A stretch of DNA of 64,000 nucleotides from Cryoendolithus antarcticus (lineage: Eukaryota; Ascomycota; Dothideomycetes; Cladosporiales; Cladosporiaceae), in assembly GCA_002077065.1 (NCBI GenBank), contig NAJO01000032.1, positions 1 through 64,000 on the forward strand, given 5' to 3'. Positions 45,239 to 55,829 of this stretch are shown piece by piece (the first letter of the stretch is position 1; every line of letters begins with the position of its first letter). The notes under the pieces are model-generated. The model was given only the letters and a program-made list of their open reading frames with translations. It searched no databases and was not told the origin of the DNA. The position numbers and the translations under genes are program-made.

Positions 45239-47887
45239 TTACACTATCTCTTTGTGTAATTCGCCGTCCTTCGCTCCATCATCAACCGCGGGGTCGCCGT
45301 ACTTTTCAGCAGCGGTGCTCGCAGCACGCACATTGACTGAGCTGTGCCGGCGGATCTCGGTCTCCTCGCGCTCGATATACTCAAGCGGTCGCTTAGCCGA
45401 AGTCGCAGCCTATGAGACGTACTATCAGTTGCTGGGTATTCGGGGTGGAAAGTGAGTAGTACCTTGTCCTTGTTGACGAAGATATTCTGGTTCTCCATGA
45501 AGTACCTATCGATGTCTTCGAGCGTGCGGTCTGAGGTCTCCGGGTAGAAGAAGTAGACCAGGGGTACGAAGGCTCCGTTGAAGACAGCCCAGATGATGTA
45601 GAACTTCCAGCCTAGGGAATCGATGCCGATGGGTGTAATCTCGACTATGATGAAGTTGCCTGCCTGTTGTTAGTGCTGACAACGTCAATGCTATTCGAAA
45701 TTCCTCACATAGCCAGTTGGTTGCTGTTCCAAGAGCGGCGCCCTTATTCTTCATCGAAAGGGAGTTGATTTCGCTGGGGTAGAGCCACGGGACACCTTGC
45801 ATTCCAATGCCTACGACACTTGTCAGTACACTCATCAAACATTTCGTTGTGTCGATAGTCTGAAGGTTCCACGCGCCCCCCTCAACTGCGTTACAGTGCG
45901 ACTTCCGCGGCGAGACTGTCGGTGAGAGAGCAGCAGCCAGCCGTCGGAGGGCAGTTCTCCACGACTTTAGGCTCCCGCCGCCATTTTGACAAGACTACCA
46001 CTGGCACGGCGCAGTCGGCAGGAGCATATGAGACCTCCAGACTTTCGCGAGAGCGGAGCTAGCTAGGAAGGGTGCGGTCCTTACCAAAGAAGACGTAGTA
46101 CAGAAAGAAGAACGCCACGCTAGCTTTGGCGACTTCCGTCTGGTGCGCGTATCCCGGGAGCTTGTTATATCGCAGCAGCGCGGTGATGATAACGTAGCAG
46201 AAACATTGCCCAGCTGCGGCATACATGAGCATCTTTCGGCGGCCCCATCTCTCGACTTGCGGAATGCCCTGCGCGAGTCAGTGCAGCCTAAAAGCCTAAA
46301 GTCGCAGGTACACACTATGGTCGAGAACAGCAAATAGCTGACTGAATTAACGGCCGCTATAAGGCGCGCCATGCGGTTGGTAAAACCAACCGATTGAATT
46401 AGCACCGTTGGGAGGTAATAAGAGGTGACTATTAACTAAATATTAGGGACTTGATTAATAGCCAATTGCTTGAGATCGCACCGTTGATTCCTACAAAAAG
46501 TCAGCTATGTCACGTACAATCTGTATCATGGGAGTTGCAGTACCAGAGAATTGCTGCATGAATTGCGAGCCCATTCCGAGCAGCAGTCGGCGGACCGTAC
46601 AAGTCCCAGCCTGATCGCCTTTCCGTCCGCGGACCAGGTCTCGAATTCGTACAGCGTGCTCCCGTTCGTAGTTGGCAGCAAACTTGATCTCACCGAGTTG
46701 AGCCTGGATCATCGGATCATCAACGTCCTTCGCTTCGAGGTCTGCCAAGATTTGCTCAGCTTCCTTGAAGCGACCCTTCATGACCAGCCATCTAGGAGAT
46801 TCTGGCAGCCAAGGTACGGTCGCGTACAGGATGACGATGAAGATGAACTGGAAAGCCAATGGCAGGCGCCACGCAACGGGTCCAGGGACGAAGCTGAAGC
46901 CGAACGTCACCCAGTTGCTAAGACTGAAGCCTGTCACAATGTCAGTGATCGCAGCTGGTGAGCTGGGGTGTAGATTGAGACCCACCAGCTATGTTCATGA
47001 TGAGCTCGATGACTATGAGTTTGCCTCGCCAAGCTGCTGCTGATGTCTCGGCTTGCCATGGTGGTGCCTACGGTCGAAAGTCAGCAAGCGAAGCTTGAGG
47101 TCACTCGGACACCGACTGACCGTTGACTAGAATTGGATATTAGCGAGCGAAGCTGGATGGCAGTCAGAAGAGTCAAAATACAGTGTTAATGCCGTTCCCT
47201 TTGATCTGTCAGTGTCATGATTGTATTGATTGGATGGATCGGTATTACCTATGCCTGCCACGATACGTCCGACAATCATATGTGGCACGCTGTAAGCCGT
47301 GATCTGCAAAATGGCGCCGACGGACATGATGGTGGTGCCCATAAGGATTGACTTCTTCCTCCCCAGTATGTCACCAACGACGAATGCAGCAACGGCGCCG
47401 AAGAAGCAGCCGATGGTGTACAAAGCCGTCACCGTGCTTATCATACTCGTATCGCCGACAATGTTGAGCGTTTCGAGGAAGTCATCTGTGACGATCACGC
47501 CTCCGAAGACACCCTGATCGTATCCAAACTACATTGTGTCAGCCGTATGCCGCTGATCTCAGGTATCTCTCCCAAAGACTGAGCCGCAGGCGAAGCTGCT
47601 ATCGATACAGTCCATGGTGTCGAGGTGCCAACGCGGTGTCTGAGAGAAGCCAGATCGCAGACCACGCTTGAGCCGAACAAAAGGATGCCTCTCGGGGGCT
47701 CTTCTGAAGCCCTACCGTTATGACGGACGCATGTACAGGCGCTCAAGATGGTTCTGACTCCCTGAGAGTCGATTGCATGAGGTGGTCTTACCAGAGTCAT
47801 ATCGGTGGCACATGCCACGGTGACCCAGAAAGTCAGCCATCCTCCCCGGAAGCCGAAGTAGCGCTGCCCATTCTTCGATCCGAACAT
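45239..47887 (-). CDS. MFS sugar transporter, 12 exons with microexons
   Basis: This is a 12-TM proton-symport-type sugar (or quinate-type) transporter of 547 residues. The model has 12 exons: 47792-47887, 47249-47528, 47182-47198 (17 nt), 47121-47126 (6 nt), 46986-47067, 46544-46930, 46482-46490 (9 nt), 46316-46428, 46085-46268, 45709-45810, 45463-45659 and 45239-45409. Every intron is GT-AG and the total frame closes. Family motifs appear only when the small exons are included: GNGINT + ST + APPWQAETS, and QFSG + IN + VTSYYLPTVL. Others: DMTLFGYDQGVFGG, GRKKSI, LPESPRWLVMKGR, VERWGRRKMLMYAAAGQC, GMQGVPWLYPSEI, FFYPETSDRTLEDID. The start at 47887 gives MFGSKNGQRYF, a usual short tail. Two introns are long (263 and 274 nt), while the other nine are 47 to 55 nt. 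Confidence 0.85.
46374..46392. repeat. Perfect 8-bp hairpin in a transporter exon
   Basis: cggttggt and accaaccg are separated by 3 nt inside exon 8 of the sugar transporter (QSVGFTNR). It lies 36 nt from the acceptor that follows the 9-nt microexon. Confidence 0.7.
46482..46490 (-). other. 9-nt microexon of the sugar transporter
   Basis: It is flanked by an AG acceptor at 46491-46492 and a GT donor at 46480-46481, with 53-nt introns on both sides. It supplies the codons for most of GIN in QFSGINV. Skipping it would stay in frame but delete that conserved tripeptide. Confidence 0.7.
47121..47126 (-). other. 6-nt microexon of the sugar transporter
   Basis: Sequence TCAACG (Ser-Thr) is flanked by AG at 47127-47128 and GT at 47119-47120. 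Skipping keeps frame but removes the ST of the family run NTSTAP. It lies next to a 17-nt exon (47182-47198). Confidence 0.65.
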
Positions 47888-48585
47888 TATGGCAATAGTG
47901 TAGACACCGAAAGCAATAAGAGCGGGTCGCAACGGAAGCCTTCAAGAGGAAACCGTCGTGGGCGTACTTACTTGTTGTAGCTCACGCGAGCAACGGACCT
48001 ACATCCTGGATAGCAGCAGGCAGCATGACGTGTGAACCTTACGAAGGCCAGTGCGCCCTGTGATCATGCATATCGTTGTATGGTCCACTCATCAGCAGGA
48101 TGCCGGCACCACGTCAGAATTCCGCTAAGGTTATGCCAATTGAGTTAAGCCCCGAGCCAATGGTGAAGTAAGAGGCGGGGAAAGAGATCGGTCCTTTTCC
48201 GCAACCATGTCAAGATGTTTCAGGCCATGGGACGGAGATGAGACGATGCCGATGTGTAGCCGAGCTGGACACGATGGCACCTGTGCTGAAAGCAGACTTT
48301 TGCTCATACCCATGACGCTTAAGTTCTTTCCCCTCGTGCGCGCAACACATAGTGTGCGTACCGAGTCAATGGCTCACAGGGTGACCGACGAGATCGAACA
48401 TCTCTCACATGCATATCTCAACCAGGTTCGCAACCCCGCACAAGGATGGAGCCTTCCGTCCCGCGATGACTTACCTAAACTTCACCTTGACGTCAGCTGC
48501 GAACGGCGCCGGCAACATCAGATATGCACACACGTGAGACTCTAATTCTCACCAACTTGTACAGTTCATAGGTCAACGATCCGTC
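47888..48585. other. Sugar-transporter upstream region
   Basis: This is the likely promoter of the transporter and the 3' flank of the WD40 gene, both leftward. No other feature was seen. Confidence 0.4.
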
Positions 48586-51375
48586 TCATACTGACTCGTG
48601 CACATTTGGAATCTGCATGGAAGTCGTCCGGGCGGCCCTTCGAAAGCGCGATCCAACGAGCAGCGCATTTCTCCAAGGTCCCCCAGTTTGGGACAATCCG
48701 GTCATGCTCACGAGCGGCGCACCATGTTTTGGAGGTTCAGTTGTTGCCGTTTCGAGCGATGTTGTCGGCTGGGTTGATGCGACGCTGCTGGCAGTCTTCG
48801 TTGATGCAAGCTTAAGCTTCAACGCCGACAGCTCGCCCTTCAGTGCTTGAATTCTCACAGCTGACTGCGCACAGCAGCTGCGAGCTTCATATGGCAGCCC
48901 ATGAACTTTGCGAGGCTCTACCCCATCATCAGCAGTGGCGTTGACTAAGCTCCCGTGCACTCTTGGCTCACTGATCGTCTTGAACGCAGGTGCCGCAGTC
49001 GGCACGGTGTGAGGGGCTGGTTGTTGCGCTGTACTTCCGTGCGGTCGCACACTCTTGCCTTGCTTCTTGCGGCCGCGGCCAAGAGATGAAGTTCGCGGGA
49101 ACAGACTCCGTACATGGTCCGAATCTGGTAGAAAGCGCTTGATACGCCTAGAATTAGCTCGCGTGGGAACAGGAAGATTGCGCTGATTGACCTGTGGTAG
49201 AGTGCTCTGTCCTGGAAGCACCATAATGCCGCTGTTGCCAGGACCGGCACAGAATCGTGAAGTCTGATGGGGTTGTGCACGACGAAATAGGTGATGTTGA
49301 CGTGCCGTGGAGCGTACTTGCTCATCCTCCGAAGTAAGCCACAGCTCGTCCTCGTGTAGTGCAGACCAGGAGTCCTCCGATACCGAGTAAATCACCCATT
49401 TGCCGACGCGACCGTGCACTCGTGACTCAATCGGCGGCTTTCGCGGTAACAGCACAGGCTGCTGTGGCATAGTCAAAGACTCCGCTGCGGCCCTCGACTG
49501 AGTAATGGCAGTATGCTCCGCGCGCACTTCACGGACGTGCCCATTGTTTCGGTCCTGGCGTAGCAATGATCGAGTCGTTGCGTCTTGTCTGACTTCTGCT
49601 CTTTTCGTGGAGGATAAAGTTGACGTTACCCTGGGATGTGGGTCGTTATGGCTGGAAATACGGTACGTCCTTGGACGAACTCGACTTGCCAAGCTGCCAT
49701 GCTGAGACAGTAGGCGATGGCTACCCGTTGGTCTCCGCGTCGACGATGTAGAGCTGGTAGCATGGCTCTGTCCAGCTAAGGACTCCACGTCCATCGGCCA
49801 TGAGATCGTAGGCTTCTTGCGCGATGTCGGGACAGTCCGCTTCGCGAAAGTGCTTGTTGAAACGCGCGGCCGAGACATTGGTGCACTTCTAAGTCGCGGA
49901 TTGCGACTGGCTTGGCCTCCTAGCCGGGGCATTGATGCAGTCGAGAGAAGATCACGATCGGCGATAGGCAACGGGGCGATGGAGGTGCCTGGCCGTGGCA
50001 TAGCACGACGTACCGTGCTTGTCTTGTCCTCTTCATCAGGGTGGAAGGTGAGCTTCCGAATGCCTGGAAAGAGATCAGGCAGTCGAAGCGTAGCTGCCGG
50101 GCGCAAGGCAGCATGACCGCCGAGATAGTGTGGATCTATAATGCCATCGTGCTGGCCCGTCTGCGTTCGTTGTGAGTGGATAGGTGCAGGTTGGATATCA
50201 AGGACCATGTTTGTCCCTCGAGGTACGACACGTGCAGAACATTCAGGTGAAGGACCAGTCACCCACTCAACACTGATGATCCTTTGTCCCTTCCTGCTAA
50301 CCTGGACACGCTGTTTCAGCAAGCCGAGTGAAGCATAAAGCTCGACGGTGCCGTGCTCATTGCCAACAGCTATCAATGAGTTTGCCGGATATGTCGGACG
50401 AACACTCGAGGTGCCACTATGTAGAGATGGAGGTGCCGCTGGTTTCGTAGCGCGCAAGGTAGCAACACATGTCAGCGGTACCATACAGTGCCATGTTCGC
50501 AGGACTGTGGGCTTGCCAGAGAAGTCGGACAGCCTGCATCGCCCATCCGCGCCGACGCTGATCACTCTGAGTGCATGATGCGGTAGAAATGCTGCGCCGG
50601 TGATCGACTTGGTCCTGCCACCTGGCTTCGAAGACGTAGATTTATGCATGCCATTGAGCAGACCCATTTCCGCCCTCCCAACACGCTTCTGATCAGCGTA
50701 GATGCCGCAATGGACGACATCAGTGAGCCGGCTGGCGTCATGTACAGCAAGTGTGCCGTCCTCAAATCCAATCAAGAATATCTCAAATTGCTCAGGGTGG
50801 AACGCAGCAACAGTGACACCAGTACCCGAAGTTTGCAGCACGACCATCGTCGAAGCCTTGGTTCCTCTCAAGTCTTTCAAATAGACAATAGGCGGATCCC
50901 TCTCCGCAGTAATCATCAATCCGCCATCAGGCGAAACAGCCAACACAACAGGGGAGCTGCTAAGCATCTCCGGCGGACTCGTCAGCCTCTGACCCTCCGT
51001 AGAGTAGCATTGCACCGCATTCGTGACCTTCGAAGAAAAACACAGCTTCTTCGAATCCGCCGTATAGCTCAGATGCCTGACTTCGTCATCCTCAGCCGTG
51101 AGCCCCTAGCTCTTGTCTTTGCCACGCTTGATGTCATGGAGCACGACCGTGTGCTTGTCAGCCACGGCGAGAATGCCTGAGCCATCTTTGCTTTCGGCCG
51201 CGGCTGCGATGCCGGACTCGGAGGATTTGAAGAGGGTTTGGAGTCCAGACGCGTCCCAAGAGAGGACGCGTGAGGGCGTCGTGATCAGGAGATGTTGATC
51301 GGGTGGAAAGTCGAAGAGATCTTGGGCTTCTCTGGGATGTCGTGCTCTAACACTGCTGTTTTGTAGCGCTGGCAT
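48586..51375 (-). CDS. WD40-type protein with one in-frame TAG
   Basis: A single reading frame runs from MPALQNSSVRARHPREAQDL (51375) to 48586, about 928 codons, interrupted once by TAG at 51106-51108. The N-terminal part (LLITTPSRVLSWDASGLQTL, ILAVADKHTVVLHDIKRG) and the part after the stop (EDDEVRHLSYTADSKKLCF, VLAVSPDGGLMITAERDPP, FLIGFEDGTLAVHDASRL) read as consecutive WD40-like blades of a fungal propeller protein. The C-terminal half is Ser/Arg-rich and disordered, and near the end is a short coiled coil (RIQALKGELSALKLKLA). The stop falls where the family normally continues. A 42-nt GT-AG segment (51106 to 51147) could in principle splice it out in frame, but it would remove a propeller strand. 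The gene is thus either a recent nonsense allele, a read-through gene, or wrongly called at one base. Function unknown. Confidence 0.72.
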
Positions 51376-51607
51376 GATGATAAAGTGGTATAAGGTCGTT
51401 CGAGCACCGTACAGCGTCATGAGATGAGTGCAGTGAAGTGAAGTCGCGAAGCTGACGCGCTCGGAAAGTATATTAGGCATTTAAGGGCAGCAATGATTCA
51501 CAATCGGACTTCTTGCTACGAGGACTAAGGCGACATAGTCTTATAATGAGCCAAAAATGCAATGAGCAATGCAGACTAAGCAATGGGTATCTCTAAGCAC
51601 TTCCACA

Positions 51608-52250
51608 CTACATCCCCAACTCCGCCCACAGCAACAAGATCGCCGAGAAAGAAACCACACCCAACGCTCCCAAGCCAACAGCCAGCCTCTCTCCAGCGTT
51701 CACCGGAGCGCACGCAGCGTTCGATCCCAGCTTTTCACCCCCGGCCGTGATTGCAGCCTGCCACATCACGATGTCGGCCAAAGCGTACGTCGTCGTCGTG
51801 GCCGTCTGCGTTTGCTTGCCATTACCGGAGCCACTGATCGTAGCCGTGCAAGTTGCGCTCGTGGTCCCGTCGACTTTGCACGTGTTTTCGATGTCGACAG
51901 TCACACCGGCTACTGCGGTCTGGGTGGAGTAGATGTACAGGCTAGGGCCAACTGTGACGGAGAGGGTCTGGAGATCGTTAGTAAAATGAGTTACGAGCAC
52001 AGAGTCGGAGTCCACATACTGGTGTTGTGCCAGTCATTGGGCAAACATCAGCAACACCAGGCAGATAGGTGGTGTCTGCAGCAGTGCATTGGAGCGCTAC
52101 AGTAGTCGTGCCCGAGCATGCCTCCACGATAGAGCCGACCCAGGAGAGACCCGCCGTGGCGCCGGGTGCGATGATTTGTAGTGTTGATGTGCCATTCTGC
52201 GCTACTGCGAGCGTAGCACCGAGAAGTGCAATGATAACGAGGAATAGCAT
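51608..52250 (-). CDS. Small secreted, probably GPI-anchored protein
   Basis: Exons 52020-52250 and 51608-51967 give 196 residues over a 52-nt intron with a TTTACTAACG branch region. It begins with a signal peptide (MLFLVIIALLGATLAVAQ) and continues Ser/Thr-rich with several cysteines (EACSG, LQCTA, DVCPM, NTCKV, ATCTA, NAACAP) that could pair. The C-terminus is hydrophobic (LAVGLGALGVVSFSAILLLW) and short, as in a GPI-attachment signal. A cell-wall or surface role is inferred; no enzymatic motif is present. Confidence 0.78.
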
Positions 52251-53000
52251 GCTGGATGGCTTCTGGTTTATGAACGTGTGAATATCAAATGCACAGTCGT
52301 TGTGAAGGTGCTGCTGACCGATCTTGGGACGTAGAAAGAGAAGAACGAAACACTTATCCTGTCGACACGGCTATGGGACTCCATCATGCCTTTGTATACC
52401 ACAGGAAGCCCCGAGTCATTATGGACATTGGGCATGCTGTGCCTCGAAGGATTCGGGCTGAATTCCCCGTACGCCGGGGCGATTTCACTGTCTCATTTCC
52501 CGAGCATCAGAAGGACAGGTTCTTGAACATATGTCAGATAGCCGACTGCATGATGACGAGCCTGCGCGATTGTCGAGAAGAAGTCGCCATGCCTACACCA
52601 TAGGCATTCTATCGCAGTCCATCAGCTGCACGAAGCTTGACCTCGAACAAGGAGGAGACCTTCAGCGCGGTCTAGATTTGGGTCAACAATGATCGGCGAG
52701 GCCAAGCAAAGTTAAGTCGCAGGCTTGGTTGCTGCGCCATGAAACAACAACCCCTCTGATGAATGTCGTTCGACCAGGAGCCTGAGGTGCCCATTGAGGA
52801 CTACCAGTACTGGGATGGGCGTTGTGACACTACATCGATGGGTGCATCTTGGTAGAATAGTAAGGAAGAGGAATGAAGTATTCATATCTCGAGGTGGAAT
52901 GAGATCCATGTGCGAACACATGTAGTCGAGCTTGAGGTCCTCAGGCATCAACGTGACAGCACGGAGTTAACGAAACAACGTCCATATTCACTTCCCGGAT
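52251..53000. other. Divergent promoter region
   Basis: This is the shared upstream region of the secreted-protein gene (-) and PRP17 (+). No supported exon. Confidence 0.4.
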
Positions 53001-54554
53001 ATGAGTGAGATCAGGCTACCACGAATAGTAGACTCCCTCGATCTCTTGTCACCAGTGTTCAGCGGCCCCGTAATGGCACTTGTTCCAGCGCGCAACGGCG
53101 CAAATGCGCCACCACCGCGAGCGCAAGATTTGATTAGCGCACCCAAGAAGACGTCGACTAAGGGCAAAGTACCTACAGGCTACGCAGAAGAAATCGCAAT
53201 CTCCGAGTCATCGTTCCGCAACCTCCACCGACAAGTGCAGAGTCAGCAGTCTGCGGGTCGGAAACGAAAGCGGGAAACGAAAGGCGACAGTGGTGTAGTC
53301 TATGGCGCAGAAGCCTATAAAGGGCCCTGGGCGAAGTATGAAGAGCGCAGAATCGACAGTGACAGTGGCGAGGAAGTGGAGATATCGGGGGAGGAGAGTG
53401 GGGAGGAAGCAGTGGTGTATGAGGAGGACAGCATTGCGCCTATGCCTACGAAGGGAACCTTGCAAGGGACTGGGTATGCGGAGACCAGCGCAGAGAAGGA
53501 GTCGAGCACGTTCGAGGGAAGTCAAGAACGCGACTACCAAGGACGTACGTATATGCATGTTCCGCAGGATCTTGACGTGGATCTTGTGAAGGACTTTGCG
53601 GATCTGGACTTGAAGTGCTTTCACCCGAAGAAGCTCATACAAACGTACAAGTCGCATGACAAGCCGGCACATGAGAAGGCTGTCACGAGTCTGAAGTTCT
53701 TCCCGGACAGCGGCCACTTGCTGCTGAGCGCAGGAGCAGACGGGAAGGTGAAGCTATGGGATGCATACCACGATCGGGAGCTGCTACGCTCTTATACCGG
53801 CCACGTGAAAAGTGTAGTCGACACAGATTTCACCCCGGATGGCAGCAAGTTCATCTCAGCGTCCTACGATCGACAGATGAAGATCTGGGACACCGAGACT
53901 GGCACCTGCACAGGCCGCTATAGCACCGGCAGCACCCCTCACGTGGTCCGATGGCAGCCTGATGACAGCTCCGGCAAAGAATTCCTCGCCGGCATGCACG
54001 ACAACAAGATCGTGCAATTCGACACACGCGCAGACGACAAGAAACCAGTGCAGGATTACGATCACCATCTCGGGCCTGTGAACACTATAACCTTCTGCGA
54101 CGAGAATCGCCGCTTCATCACGACCTCCGATGACAAAAGTCTGCGCGCCTGGGAGTACAACATCCCTGTGCCCATCAAGTTCATCGCGGAGCCGTATATG
54201 TTCCCCATGGTCAAATCCGCCGCTCATCCAAAAGGCTACGTGCTCATGCAGTCCTCGGACAACACGATTAAAGTCTACTCTACTGGCGAGAAGATTCGGC
54301 AGAACCGAAAGAAGGAGTTCCAAGGACACAATAACGCTGGCTATGCCATTGACGTAGCTGTCAGTCCGGATGGAGGTATCGTGGCGAGTGGTGATAGCGG
54401 AGGATTTGTCTGTTTCTGGGACTGGAAGACGGGCAAGATGTGGCATAAGATCAAGGCTAGTAATGGCGCTGTTGTGGCGACGGCGTGGCATCCGAGAGAG
54501 ACGAGTAAGGTGGTGACCGGGGATGTTAGTGGCAATGTGAAGTACTGGGACTAG
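53001..54554 (+). CDS. PRP17: Pre-mRNA splicing factor Prp17 / Cdc40
   Basis: Prp17/Cdc40 is a WD40 spliceosomal protein needed for the second step of splicing. Intronless, 517 residues. The N-terminal 200 residues are charged and disordered (KGPWAKYEERRIDSDSGEE); YMHVPQDLDVDL then CFHPKKLIQTYKSHDK lead into the propeller. Seven WD repeats follow: SAGADGKVKLWD, SASYDRQMKIWD, SDDKSLRAWE, SSDNTIKVYST and, at the C-terminus, GDVSGNVKYWD. The start at 53001 is the first in-frame ATG; an ATG at 53073 (MALVPARNG) is an alternative nearer to the family's usual start. Confidence 0.94.
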   Translation: MSEIRLPRIVDSLDLLSPVFSGPVMALVPARNGANAPPPRAQDLISAPKKTSTKGKVPTGYAEEIAISESSFRNLHRQVQSQQSAGRKRKRETKGDSGVVYGAEAYKGPWAKYEERRIDSDSGEEVEISGEESGEEAVVYEEDSIAPMPTKGTLQGTGYAETSAEKESSTFEGSQERDYQGRTYMHVPQDLDVDLVKDFADLDLKCFHPKKLIQTYKSHDKPAHEKAVTSLKFFPDSGHLLLSAGADGKVKLWDAYHDRELLRSYTGHVKSVVDTDFTPDGSKFISASYDRQMKIWDTETGTCTGRYSTGSTPHVVRWQPDDSSGKEFLAGMHDNKIVQFDTRADDKKPVQDYDHHLGPVNTITFCDENRRFITTSDDKSLRAWEYNIPVPIKFIAEPYMFPMVKSAAHPKGYVLMQSSDNTIKVYSTGEKIRQNRKKEFQGHNNAGYAIDVAVSPDGGIVASGDSGGFVCFWDWKTGKMWHKIKASNGAVVATAWHPRETSKVVTGDVSGNVKYWD

Positions 54555-54745
54555 ATAGCACTTGAAAGCACTAGACGCTTCGAGGCTTGGCGTCCAGACT
54601 TTTAGCTTGATCTACATAGGGACCATCGAAGCCAATCGAGTCTTGAGCGTTGCCCTTGAACTCAAGCACATACCTAATCGGAGAATTGACAACAGCTCTT
54701 GGACTCGAACAACCTGTACATCTTACATCCAGAAATCACGCGATC

Positions 54746-55293
54746 ATGGCACTCAGCGCACCCGGCGGCGGCCAACTAAATGCAGAAGATGCCGACAACT
54801 TCGAGGAAATTGAGAAGCAATTCGCAGTCAAAGGTAAGCATATTCCATACTCATACCCAATGTCTGTTCCTAATCCATCCTTCCAGTCGTCCAACACATG
54901 ACAACCTACTGGTCCCTCCTAACCCACATCCCCGGCTCCAAGCTGAAACTCACAAAACAAGACGACGCCATATTCGAATCCTTCACCGCCGCTTTCCCAG
55001 ACTTCGACGTGAAAGCCACGATCGACGAAGACGCCATGAAGAGCAAAGAGGGCAAGGCGCAGTGGCGGGAGTGGATCGAGGGCTGGAAGGGCAAAGTGGA
55101 TGATTATAATTTCGGGGCTATGGTGAGGGGGAATGCGGGGTGGGAGTATGGCGAGAAGGAGACGATTTTCGCCGTGAGGATGCAGTTTTATGGGATCGAG
55201 ATCGCAAGGAACCGGGCGGGACTGAATGATTGGATCTATGAGAAGGCGCAGAAGGAGAAGGCGGAGGGCGAGGGTGAAGTCAGCGCGGCGTGA
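54746..55293 (+). CDS. PBDC1-family (YPL225W-like) protein
   Basis: This is a small cytosolic protein of the PBDC1 / polysaccharide-biosynthesis-domain family, the yeast member of which is YPL225W. Exons 54746-54833 and 54887-55293, joined over a 53-nt intron with a CCTAATCC branch site, give 164 residues. The join makes EKQFAVKVVQHMTTYWSLL. Conserved segments are LTKQDDAIFESFTAAFPDFD, WREWIEGWKGKVDDYNFG and RNRAGLNDWIYEKAQK, ending in a Glu/Gly tail. Molecular function of the family is poorly known. Confidence 0.9.
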
Positions 55294-55829
55294 GAAGGCT
55301 TTGCGATGATGAGACAAAGCCTTGTCTGGTCTCTAGGATACACCAGCGACGACCTGGAGACGTGATCAGCCAGCCAGCCATCTCGGACTTTCGGAAAGGC
55401 CTACCAGCGAAAGCTCTTGCGCCGGGCTCTCGAAAATGCCCTGGCTTCGGTAGCGCCGATCAGAAACGACCGCGAAGGATCTTGATCAGATCTCGCGTGA
55501 TGACGACGGCTGGCGGGCACAGGGAGAGCATGCTGACGACTTATGAAGTGGATGGCTAGAACAGAGGTGATACTGTACAAAAGCGCAGGCATGTAGCAAA
55601 ATGTGAGGCTTGGCGGCAATGTGAAAGAACAATACTGACATTGTCCTCTGCATTTCTCCTTCGGCTACTCCCGAACAATGCTATTGCTGTAAACGTCACC
55701 TCGCGGGCCCGGTGGAGGTAATGGAAGTATAGAGAGGAGATTACTGGTTGATGAGTCGTCAGGATTGATTCCTGTTGGCATTGTGCAGTCCAGCATGTGC
55801 GCGGTCTACCACTGAATACAATACTGCGC
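55294..55829. other. STE6 upstream region
   Basis: About 0.5 kb between two rightward genes; probably the STE6 promoter. No feature could be assigned. Confidence 0.4.

Noticed and set aside
46429..46481. AT-rich patch taken first as an inserted element in the transporter gene
   Set aside because: It has a GT donor, branch-like CTAAT and AG acceptor, and removal restores the family sequence, so it is an intron.
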